Positions 1-5,589 of a DNA stretch of 5,912 bases are shown here, piece by piece (position 1 is the stretch's first letter; every line of letters starts with the position of its first letter). A program made the position numbers and the translations under genes. The notes beneath the pieces are model-generated. The model saw only the letters and a program-made list of their open reading frames with translations. It was not told the DNA's origin and ran no database searches. Origin of the DNA: DATDRQ01 sp035291645 (GTDB lineage Bacteria; Chloroflexota; Anaerolineae; Anaerolineales; UBA4823); NCBI GenBank assembly GCA_035291645.1, contig DATDRQ010000228.1, positions 1-5,912 on the forward strand, read 5' to 3'.

Positions 1-1
1 G

Positions 2-628
2 CCGCGCGAGCGCGGCAAGCGCTTCAGCCCGCGCGAGCTGCGCGATAGCACGGTGGGCATCGTCGGGTACGGCAGCATCGGCCGGGAGATCGCCCGCCTG
101 CTGCACGCCTTCGGCGCTACCATCCTGGCGACCAAGCGCGATCTGATGCATCCGCAGGCGGATGGTTACCTGCCAGCAGGATTAGGAGACCCGGCTGGGG
201 ATCTGGCGCGCCGCCTGTACCCGCCGCAAGCCCTGCGTTCGATGTTGAAGGAATGCGACTTCGTGGTGGTGACGCTGCCGCTCACAGCCGAGACGCAGGG
301 GCTGATCGGGGCGGAAGTCATTGCGGCGATGAAGCCGGGCGCCTTTCTGGTCGACGTTTCGCGGGGCGGGATCGTCAACCAGACTGCCCTGACGGCTGCC
401 CTGCGCGATCGAAAACTGGGCGGGGCGGCCCTGGACGTCTTCCCTCAAGAGCCTCTACCGGCTGACAGCCCGCTGTGGAAACTGCCTAACGTGATCATCA
501 GCCCTCACATCGGTGGGAACTCGCCCCGCTACGAGGCGCGGGCGGCCGACCTGTTTGCCGAGAACCTGGAACGCTATTTGAAGGGGGAGCCCCTGCTGAA
601 CACGGTGGAGTTAGAGGCCGGCTATTAG
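2..628 (+). CDS. D-2-hydroxyacid dehydrogenase, C-terminal part (5' end outside window)
   Basis: NAD(P)-dependent oxidoreductase of the D-isomer-specific 2-hydroxyacid dehydrogenase family, which interconverts 2-keto acids and D-2-hydroxy acids in the cytoplasm. The frame is open to the left edge, and conserved family sequence (GKRFSPRELRDSTVGIVGYG) precedes the first possible start (GTG at 53), so the gene begins upstream. 208 residues are visible; family members usually have about 310-345, so roughly the first third is missing. Seen: Rossmann motif GYGSIG (visible residues 22-27), then the catalytic triad in the expected order, Arg121 in VSRGG, Glu150 in FPQEP and His169 in SPHIGG. The position after the second beta strand reads TKR (44-46) instead of the Asp typical of NAD-specific enzymes, which hints at NADP(H). 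The substrate cannot be read from sequence; phosphoglycerate, glyoxylate/hydroxypyruvate and other keto acids are all possible. It is followed 14 bases later by the HAD gene, probably in one operon. Confidence 0.93.
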   Translation, partial: PRERGKRFSPRELRDSTVGIVGYGSIGREIARLLHAFGATILATKRDLMHPQADGYLPAGLGDPAGDLARRLYPPQALRSMLKECDFVVVTLPLTAETQGLIGAEVIAAMKPGAFLVDVSRGGIVNQTALTAALRDRKLGGAALDVFPQEPLPADSPLWKLPNVIISPHIGGNSPRYEARAADLFAENLERYLKGEPLLNTVELEAGY

Positions 629-642
629 CCAAACCATGCAAG

Positions 643-1428
643 ATGATTCAGCCGAACCCGTTGATTGGTGATATGCGTGCATTCGACGTCCTGCTTTTCG
701 ACCTGGGAAGTACACTGATCTACTTCGATACGGATTGGTCGCAGGTCTTCAACCAGGCCAACGAGGCGCTGGTCGGTTCGTTAAAATCCTTCGGTTTGGC
801 GCTGGATGACGGATTCCAACAGGAGTTCAGAGCACGGCTGGGGCAGTATTTCGCTGAGCGCGATGCGGAGTTCATCGAATACACCACCGCATATGTGCTG
901 CGCACGCTGCTCGCCGAGCGAGGCTACCCGAACCTGCCGGAAGATACCCTGCGTATCGCGCTGCGTGCCATGTACGCCGTTTCGCAGGCGCACTGGCAGG
1001 CGGAAGAGGATGCCATCCCGACTCTTGAAACGTTACGCCGGGTGGGCTACCGCCTGGGGATGATCTCGAACGCAGCCGACGATGAGGACGTCCAGACTCT
1101 GGTGGAAAAGGCCAACCTGCGCCCGTACTTCGAGTTTATCCTCACCTCGGCTGTGGCCGGCATCCGCAAGCCAAACCCGCGCATCTTTACCTATGCCCTG
1201 GATACGCTGCGTGTCCCTGCGGGGCGAGCCGCCATGGTCGGCGATACTCTGGGCGCCGATATATTGGGCGCGCAGAATGCGGGAGTGTTCAGCATCTGGA
1301 TTAAACGCCGGGCTGACGTCCCGGGGAACCAATCCCATGCGGATACCATCCGGCCGGAGGCGATCATCGAGCGGTTAAGCGATCTACCGGCCCTTTTGGA
1401 ATCCCTGGCTAAGGAACAAGGGAGTTAA
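643..1428 (+). CDS. HAD superfamily (subfamily IA-like) hydrolase with altered motif I
   Basis: Haloacid dehalogenase-like cytoplasmic protein of 261 residues. The visible HAD motifs are: motif I FDLGSTL (nucleophile Asp20, Thr24), motif II MISN with Ser142, motif III Lys176 in IRKPNP, and motif IV GDTLGAD (Asp201, Asp206). A helical cap fits between motifs I and II (about residues 35-125), which is the C1-cap layout of subfamily IA. The usual second Asp of motif I (DxD) is Gly22, so ordinary phosphatase acid/base chemistry is doubtful. Dehalogenases and phosphonatases also lack that Asp, and some family members may be non-catalytic. The start is uncertain: ATG 643 has no clear ribosome site, and ATG 673 (Met11) would give the more usual short leader before motif I. 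It lies between the dehydrogenase and the repeat protein, in the same direction and tightly spaced. The substrate is unknown. Confidence 0.88.
   Translation: MIQPNPLIGDMRAFDVLLFDLGSTLIYFDTDWSQVFNQANEALVGSLKSFGLALDDGFQQEFRARLGQYFAERDAEFIEYTTAYVLRTLLAERGYPNLPEDTLRIALRAMYAVSQAHWQAEEDAIPTLETLRRVGYRLGMISNAADDEDVQTLVEKANLRPYFEFILTSAVAGIRKPNPRIFTYALDTLRVPAGRAAMVGDTLGADILGAQNAGVFSIWIKRRADVPGNQSHADTIRPEAIIERLSDLPALLESLAKEQGS
1418..1424 (+). promoter_or_regulatory. Ribosome binding site of the repeat-protein gene
   Basis: AAGGGAG lies five bases before ATG 1430, a good Shine-Dalgarno match. It lies inside the last codons of the HAD gene, whose TAA (1426-1428) is one base from this start. That arrangement favours translational coupling and supports the chosen start. 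Confidence 0.75.
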
Positions 1429-1429
1429 G

Positions 1430-1834
1430 ATGAACAAGGTCTATAAACACATCCCGATGAGCGCGGACAAGTATCTGGGCCGGGTGGATCAGCAGGGGAA
1501 GGTGTACGCCGCCCGTTTTGGACCGGACAGGTATATCGGCCGGGTGGACCTGCGCGACGGAAAAGTGTATGCCAGCCAGTTTGGGCCGGACGAAACCGTC
1601 GGTAGGGTCGAAATCGAGAGCGGGGAGGTGTACCTCTCGAAACCCGGGCCTGATCCTTATGTTGGGAAGGTCCAGCGGGATGGCAGGCTCTACCGCCACA
1701 AGAGCCTGGCCGAAGACGAGTACCTGGGCAAGGTAGACGACATGGTCTCCGTTGCCCATGGCGCGGGGGCCTTCCTGTTATTGGTCTTACCCGAATCCGA
1801 GCAGGTAAACGAAGAAACCGGCGCGAGCGAATAA
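1430..1834 (+). CDS. Small tandem-repeat protein of unknown function (beta-hairpin repeats)
   Basis: 134 residues, and I do not recognise a named function. Residues 11-93 form four consecutive repeats of 20-21 residues with the consensus GPDxYhGRVDxxxGKVYxxxF: 11-30, 31-51, 52-72 and 73-93. A half repeat precedes them (KVYKHIPM, 3-10) and a partial fifth follows (AEDEYLGKVDD, 94-104). Each repeat has two short beta-prone stretches (YhGRV and GKVY) around a turn, so a closed or stacked arrangement of beta hairpins (beta-flower or propeller-like) is a reasonable inference. A hydrophobic stretch GAGAFLLLVL (111-120) follows, then an acidic tail. It is too short and too late to be a signal peptide and is probably a core strand or helix. 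No catalytic motif is visible. The gene begins one base after the HAD stop with a strong ribosome site, so it is very likely co-expressed with that gene. Regular codon use and conserved repeat positions argue that it is a real gene. Confidence 0.82.
   Translation: MNKVYKHIPMSADKYLGRVDQQGKVYAARFGPDRYIGRVDLRDGKVYASQFGPDETVGRVEIESGEVYLSKPGPDPYVGKVQRDGRLYRHKSLAEDEYLGKVDDMVSVAHGAGAFLLLVLPESEQVNEETGASE
1460..1708 (+). repeat. Four in-frame tandem repeats of 60-63 bp
   Basis: Units at 1460-1519, 1520-1582, 1583-1645 and 1646-1708 encode the protein repeats of the small gene. They are more alike as protein (G-P-D start, G-R/K-V, G-x-V/L-Y) than as DNA. This points to old internal duplication held by selection on the fold rather than a recent DNA expansion. 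Confidence 0.75.
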
Positions 1835-1848
1835 ATTGGGGCGCGGCC

Positions 1849-2616
1849 TCAGGCCATTTCCGTCGCAGCAGGGGCTTCCTGGCCCTTCTTACTCTCCCAG
1901 GCCTCATCGCTTTCCAGGCTGACTACCCGGTAAGCCTCGGCGTAATCCATTTCCTTGCCCTTGGCGAGCTCGGCGGCCCATTCTTTTATCATCGGCTCGG
2001 GGTCCCAATCCTTCATCTGGCTGAGGTGGGCGCGTAGCGCGGCGATTTTGATGTCGATCGTCTCGTCGATGCTCACGAACAAATCGCCGCCCTCCCAGGT
2101 GTTGACGTACACTTTGCGCGGCTTGTGGGCTTGCAGACCTTCGTCGGCGAGCTCCTCGAACAGGTTGGGCTGGCCTGCGGCGGGGAAGGTGGCGTCCAGG
2201 GCAGCCGTGGCGGCGGCGCGGTGGTCCGGGTGGTTGATGTAATCGTTGCCGGCCCAGACGATGGTCGGGTCGCCGCAGATGACCACCTCCGGGCGAAAGC
2301 GGCGGATCTCGCGCACCAATCGCTTGCGTAGGTCGAGCGTGGGTTGAAGCAGCCCATCAGGCTCCCGCAAGAAAATTACTTCGTTTACGCCGGCGACCTC
2401 TGCAGCAGCCATCTGTTCCGCCTCGCGGATCTGGGCTGCACTCTCTTTGGTCATGCCTGGATCGGCGATGCCTACCTCGCCGCTGGTGCAGAGCACGTAG
2501 GCGGCACGCGTCCCGGCTTTTACCCAGCGGGCGATCGTCCCGGCGCAGGAAAACTCGATGTCGTCCGGATGCGCCACAATCACGATAGCACTCTCAGGCA
2601 CGTAGAATTTACTCAT
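1849..2616 (-). CDS. PIG-L/LmbE family zinc-dependent deacetylase
   Basis: 255 residues, a usual length for the family, which removes N-acetyl or other N-acyl groups from sugar conjugates (for example MshB and BshB in low-molecular-weight thiol synthesis, and LmbE-like enzymes). Seen: the signature AHPDDIEF (residues 15-22) close to the N-terminus, a hydrophobic strand before it, and HPDH (129-132) in a long conserved central segment. By analogy with MshB, His16, Asp19 and His132 would bind zinc, with Asp18 as general base; all are present, so the enzyme should be active. There is no signal peptide, so it is probably cytoplasmic. The C-terminal tail (about 242-255) is a low-complexity Lys/Glu/Ala stretch. 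The start ATG (2616-2614) has AAAGGAG upstream but at a long spacing of 13 bases; no in-frame start lies closer. The gene stands alone on this strand, so the substrate cannot be inferred from neighbours. A role in bacillithiol or mycothiol synthesis is possible but unsupported here. Confidence 0.92.
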   Translation of the reverse strand: MSKFYVPESAIVIVAHPDDIEFSCAGTIARWVKAGTRAAYVLCTSGEVGIADPGMTKESAAQIREAEQMAAAEVAGVNEVIFLREPDGLLQPTLDLRKRLVREIRRFRPEVVICGDPTIVWAGNDYINHPDHRAAATAALDATFPAAGQPNLFEELADEGLQAHKPRKVYVNTWEGGDLFVSIDETIDIKIAALRAHLSQMKDWDPEPMIKEWAAELAKGKEMDYAEAYRVVSLESDEAWESKKGQEAPAATEMA

Positions 2617-2629
2617 TCTGTAACCGATA

Positions 2630-2636
2630 CTCCTTT
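2630..2636 (-). promoter_or_regulatory. Ribosome binding site of the PIG-L gene
   Basis: On the - strand AAAGGAG stands 13 bases before the ATG at 2616. The match to the anti-Shine-Dalgarno is strong but the spacing is longer than usual. No other start codon in frame fits it better. Confidence 0.5.
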
Positions 2637-2655
2637 GGCAGCTAGGCGTCCCCCA

Positions 2656-2685
2656 ATTTTACCTTTTCTACCGGATTTGATGCAA
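2656..2685 (-). promoter_or_regulatory. Candidate sigma70-type promoter of the PIG-L gene
   Basis: On the - strand TTGCAT (2685-2680) and TAAAAT (2661-2656) are separated by 18 bases. They match the -35 consensus at 4 of 6 positions and the -10 consensus at 5 of 6. The start of transcription would fall near 2649, giving a leader of about 33 bases that contains the ribosome site. Found by eye only. Confidence 0.4.
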
Positions 2686-2716
2686 TCATCCGGGCGTGAA
2701 TGCTGGATGGTAAAAT
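2656..2716. repeat. 8-bp inverted repeat in the divergent intergenic region
   Basis: ATTTTACC (2656-2663) and GGTAAAAT (2709-2716) are exact reverse complements, 45 bases apart. The left copy overlaps the proposed -10 box of the PIG-L promoter. The right copy has the same sequence facing the kinase gene. They could be paired binding sites, two similar -10 regions facing opposite ways, or chance. Confidence 0.35.
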
Positions 2717-2726
2717 ATGGACACGG

Positions 2727-2756
2727 TTGACAGTTTCTCAACGAATGGCGATATAC
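2727..2756 (+). promoter_or_regulatory. Candidate sigma70-type promoter of the kinase/regulator operon
   Basis: A perfect -35 hexamer TTGACA (2727-2732) is followed after 18 bases by ATATAC (2751-2756), or after 19 by TATACA, a moderate -10. Transcription would start near 2763, only a few bases before ATG 2770 and about 40 before the alternative start at 2803. A second -10-like TAAAAT at 2711-2716 has no -35 partner. Confidence 0.45.
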
Positions 2757-2769
2757 AGATAAAGATTCA

Positions 2770-4716
2770 ATGAGACTCTCCAGCATCCAGGGAAGGATGG
2801 AAATGCTCTTCGGAGCGTTTTTCGTCCTGGTAGTGGTCTCCGCCGGAGTAACCTTCTGGGGTATTAATTTACAGAAGGATGACGCCCTGCTGATCAATTT
2901 GGCTGGTCGCCAACGGATGCTGGTCCAGCAGATCTCACGCCTGGCGTTGAAGAGCGCATCCGAAAAAGATCCGGCTGACCTGGCGGCCTTGCAAGAGGCG
3001 CGCGGGATTTTCGAACAAACTCTCCAGGCACTCCAGGAAGGGGGGGAAGTCTTCTACCTGCCTGACCAGGAAGCAACGCTCTCTTCAACCCGTGACCCCC
3101 GGATTTTATCGCAACTGGAAATACTCGACGAGACGTGGCGCGAACTGCTGCCTGCGTTCGATGAGATTAACGCCCGGGATGCGGGGGAACCCGGCTACCT
3201 GGCTGCAGTCGGCGCCCTGCAGGAACGCACGCCGGAATTAGTGGCCCAGGCCGATCGAATCGTGCGGTTGTACGAAGCTGCCGCCTCACAGAAGATGGCG
3301 CTCCTGCGCCGGGTGCAGTTCGGATTCTTCGCCGCCGCTCTGGGGTTGCTCGGTCTGGCCGCTTACTGGACCCATCGCGCCATCCTGGAACCATTGCGAG
3401 AATTGGATCGGGCTGCGGAGCGCCTGGGCCAGGGCGACCTGGATACCCCGATCCAGGCCCAGGGCCTTGAGGAGGTGCAAGTCCTGGCGGACACCTTCGA
3501 GACGACCCGGATTCAATTGTTGCACTCACAGCAAGAATTGATCGCCTGGGGGAACACCCTGGAGGAGCACGTTACCCAACGCACGCGCGAGCTTGAAGGG
3601 CTCTACCAGGTCAGTAAAGATATCTCCTCGCGGCTGGATATCCAGCATGTGCTGCGGACGGTCACCGAACAGGCGCGCCAGCTGTTGGACGCTGAGGTAG
3701 CGATGCTTTGCCTGGCTGAAGAGCCAAAACAGGTGCTCACCTTGCATTCGACCAGCGGATTTCCCGAAGCAGTGATCCATACGAGCACTTCCTTGAATGA
3801 AACCCTCCCCAGCCTGGTGCTGGGCGGGGAGCGAGCCTTCCTCTGCGGACAGGATGGGTGCCAGGGGACCTGCGGCATGATTGCTGCGCCCTATCGCACC
3901 AGCCACCTGGCGGCGCCATTGCGTATGGGGGAGCGGGTGATCGGCGCACTGTGCGTCGGAAGCACAGGCAGGGCAGCATTCTCCAAGGATGCGGAGGTTT
4001 TGCTGACCAGGCTGGCGAACTCCGCGGCCATCGCCATCGAGAACGCCCGCCTGTACGACCAGGCGGAACGACTGGCGACCCTCGAGGAACGCCAGCGCCT
4101 GGCAGCCGAGATGCACGATGGGATGGCTCAGACGGTCAATTACCTGCGCTTGACCGCCGACCAGGCGGATGACCAGATCCAGAATGGGGAGGGCGAGCAG
4201 GCTGTTGGGACTCTCAGCCGCCTGGGGCGAGCGCTCAATCAGCTGGAGGGTGAGATGCGCCGGGCGATCGCCAGCCTGCAGGAAGATCTGCCTCCCTACT
4301 ACCCGCTCCAGGAACAGCTGGCTGACCTGGCGGACGAGGTCGGGGAGGTTAGCGGGCGGGTCAGCTGGGAGACCTCGCTAAAGATCCCGTTGATCCTGCC
4401 GGGTGAGGAGAGCGAGCAGGTGCTGCGTGTGGCCCGCGAAGCGCTGCTGAACGCCTGCCGCCACTCCCAGGCCAGTACGATCAGCTTAAGGCTGGAGCGT
4501 GACAACGGTCAGGCCCGGGTGGTGATCGAAGATGACGGGCTGGGATTCGACCCCCTACACCCGCTGGTTGAGGATGGTCGCCAGCACTTTGGGCTGAAGA
4601 TCATGCGCGCCAGGGCAGCGCGCATCGCTGGGCAGGTGGAAATCCGCTCCTCCCCGGGCAAAGGCGCGCGGGTGATTTTAACCTGGCCTGTAACCGATGA
4701 ACCGCGATCTGGTTAA
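2770..4716 (+). CDS. NarX-like membrane sensor histidine kinase (PilJ-type input, HAMP, GAF, HisKA_3, HATPase)
   Basis: Inner-membrane sensor kinase of 648 residues that should phosphorylate the adjacent regulator. Domains in order: TM1 (about 12-32); extracytoplasmic helical domain opening with LINLAGRQRMLVQQ (41-54), the PilJ/NarX P-box-like signature; TM2 (about 183-203); HAMP (204-256); coiled linker (256-278); GAF (about 285-425); HisKA_3 with phospho-acceptor His449 in AAEMHDGMAQ; HATPase with N box REALLNACRHS (Asn561), G1 DDGLGF (588-593) and glycine-rich FGLKIM (607-612) and GKGARV (630-635). All kinase residues look intact. The GAF domain carries a cysteine cluster, Cys359, Cys364 and Cys368, plus Cys314 and Cys395. 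The NarX resemblance suggests a small anion or redox signal, but the ligand is not known. ATG 2770 keeps the usual short basic leader before TM1 but has no good ribosome site; ATG 2803 (Met12) has GGGAAGG six bases upstream. The regulator follows after 40 bases with no terminator between. Confidence 0.93.
   Translation: MRLSSIQGRMEMLFGAFFVLVVVSAGVTFWGINLQKDDALLINLAGRQRMLVQQISRLALKSASEKDPADLAALQEARGIFEQTLQALQEGGEVFYLPDQEATLSSTRDPRILSQLEILDETWRELLPAFDEINARDAGEPGYLAAVGALQERTPELVAQADRIVRLYEAAASQKMALLRRVQFGFFAAALGLLGLAAYWTHRAILEPLRELDRAAERLGQGDLDTPIQAQGLEEVQVLADTFETTRIQLLHSQQELIAWGNTLEEHVTQRTRELEGLYQVSKDISSRLDIQHVLRTVTEQARQLLDAEVAMLCLAEEPKQVLTLHSTSGFPEAVIHTSTSLNETLPSLVLGGERAFLCGQDGCQGTCGMIAAPYRTSHLAAPLRMGERVIGALCVGSTGRAAFSKDAEVLLTRLANSAAIAIENARLYDQAERLATLEERQRLAAEMHDGMAQTVNYLRLTADQADDQIQNGEGEQAVGTLSRLGRALNQLEGEMRRAIASLQEDLPPYYPLQEQLADLADEVGEVSGRVSWETSLKIPLILPGEESEQVLRVAREALLNACRHSQASTISLRLERDNGQARVVIEDDGLGFDPLHPLVEDGRQHFGLKIMRARAARIAGQVEIRSSPGKGARVILTWPVTDEPRSG
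2790..2796 (+). promoter_or_regulatory. Possible ribosome binding site for an internal kinase start
   Basis: GGGAAGG lies six bases before ATG 2803 (Met12 of the kinase), better placed than anything before ATG 2770. If used, the kinase would begin directly with its first membrane segment. It may be coincidental because it lies within coding sequence. Confidence 0.3.
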
Positions 4717-4756
4717 ACCTGCAGGGCACTCCAAACTCCGGCAATGAATAAAGACG

Positions 4757-5422
4757 ATGAGCTCTAAAGCGCCTCCGTACCGTGTCCTTTTGGCCGACGA
4801 TCATGACCTCTTCCGGGAGGGATTGGCTGGTATTATCGATGGTCAGGAGGATATGGTCGTCGTGGGGCAGGCCAGCGATGGGATCGAGGCGATCGTCAAG
4901 ACGCATGAACTGCGACCCGACCTGATTTTGATGGATATCCAGATGCCGGGCTGTGACGGGCTGGAGGCTACCCGCCAGATCAAGAGAGAGGCGCCTGAGA
5001 CCACGATCGTGATGTTGACGGTGCGCGACGAGGACGAAAAGCTGTTCGAGGCTCTTAAGCTAGGCGCCCAGGGGTACCTGCTCAAGAATATCCGCTCGGC
5101 AGAGATGCTTCCCATGCTGCGGGGGGCGCTGCGCGGGGAAGCGGCGATCTCCCCGGCCCTGGCTGGGCGCATTCTGGAGGAGTTCCGCCGCCTGAGCCGG
5201 CTGGTACCGGCTGAAGAGGAGGCCAAGGAGGCCGCGCTGACGAAACGCGAACAGGAGGTGCTCAGCCTGGCGGCATCCGGCGCAGCGGACAAGGAGATCG
5301 CCGAATCCCTGTCCGTCAGCCTGAATACGGTCAAGACGCACATGCGCAACATCCTGGCCAAGCTGCAGGTCAACGGCCGGCGCGAGGCGGCCCGGATCGC
5401 CAGGTCGAAAGGATTGGTTTAG
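4757..5422 (+). CDS. NarL/FixJ-family response regulator (receiver plus LuxR-type HTH)
   Basis: Cytoplasmic DNA-binding regulator of 221 residues, the usual length for the family. The receiver domain (about 8-125) has the acidic pair Asp14-Asp15 in LLADDH, phospho-acceptor Asp60 in LILMDIQMPG, Thr88 in MLTVRD and Lys110 in YLLKN, so all residues for phosphorylation and switching are present. A linker of about 35 residues, charged at its end (153-160), leads to a LuxR/GerE helix-turn-helix at 161-221, starting LTKREQEVLSLAASG and with recognition-helix segment SLNTVKTHMRNILAKL (188-203). It lies 40 bases behind the kinase gene on the same strand, so the two form a cognate pair in one operon that ends at the terminator near 5500. 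The start has only a weak upstream ribosome site (AAAGA); an out-of-frame seven-codon ORF (4744-4767) overlaps it. Target genes cannot be read from this window, though the divergent PIG-L gene and the gene at 5590 are candidates by proximity. Confidence 0.95.
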   Translation: MSSKAPPYRVLLADDHDLFREGLAGIIDGQEDMVVVGQASDGIEAIVKTHELRPDLILMDIQMPGCDGLEATRQIKREAPETTIVMLTVRDEDEKLFEALKLGAQGYLLKNIRSAEMLPMLRGALRGEAAISPALAGRILEEFRRLSRLVPAEEEAKEAALTKREQEVLSLAASGAADKEIAESLSVSLNTVKTHMRNILAKLQVNGRREAARIARSKGLV

Positions 5423-5487
5423 CCATTCCGCCGCGATGGCCTCTATAGCCCAAAGCTCACGAAACGAAAGAACTAATTCTTCGATGT

Positions 5488-5515
5488 AAAGAGTGAAATC
5501 ATTTCACTCTTTTTT
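5488..5515 (+). terminator. Intrinsic terminator of the kinase/regulator operon
   Basis: AAAGAGTGAAAT (5488-5499) and ATTTCACTCTTT (5501-5512) are exact reverse complements around one C. In RNA this gives a stem of about 10 bp with a five-base loop, followed by a run of six T (5510-5515). It lies 65 bases after the regulator stop and before the next gene, as expected for Rho-independent termination. The stem is AT-rich compared with its surroundings. Confidence 0.85.
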
Positions 5516-5575
5516 CATGCCTGCGAATGTCCGGGAGTGATTCCCTTTGGCCAAAAAACTTGCTACTTTAATGGT

Positions 5576-5585
5576 GGGAGAAAGG
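5576..5585 (+). promoter_or_regulatory. Ribosome binding site of the 3' partial gene
   Basis: GGGAGAAAGG ends four bases before ATG 5590, and its GGGAG part is nine bases away. This purine-rich site fixes the start of the last gene. A promoter should lie between the terminator and this site, but no convincing -35/-10 pair is visible. Confidence 0.65.
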
Positions 5586-5589
5586 TCGT

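Noticed and set aside
1845..1855. GGCCTCAGGCC hairpin at the convergent gene junction
   Set aside because: The stem is only four to five base pairs with a tiny loop and no T-run on either side, so it is not a convincing terminator.
1425..1907. - strand frame across the repeat-protein gene
   Set aside because: Its Arg/Pro-rich translation is typical of an antisense shadow in GC-rich DNA; the + strand frame has a strong ribosome site and conserved repeats.
2711..2716. TAAAAT as the main -10 of the kinase promoter
   Set aside because: No -35-like hexamer lies 16-18 bases upstream; the TTGACA at 2727 is the better candidate.
3526..4116. 196-codon open frame on the - strand opposite the kinase GAF region
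   Set aside because: No ribosome site or recognisable domain, and the + strand encodes conserved kinase domains throughout.
4843..5373. Long open frame on the - strand opposite the response regulator
   Set aside because: It is rich in Ser, Arg and Ala with no motif, and the + strand frame encodes a complete, conserved regulator, so this is a shadow frame.
5422..5440. GCCAT...ATGGC inverted repeat just after the regulator stop
   Set aside because: Five-base arms and no following T-run; the strong terminator at 5488-5515 explains transcription ending.
5541..5572. Possible promoter of the last gene (TTTAAT at 5567, extended -10-like TGCTACTTT at 5561)
   Set aside because: No -35 sequence at an acceptable spacing matches well, so no specific promoter can be called although one is expected here.
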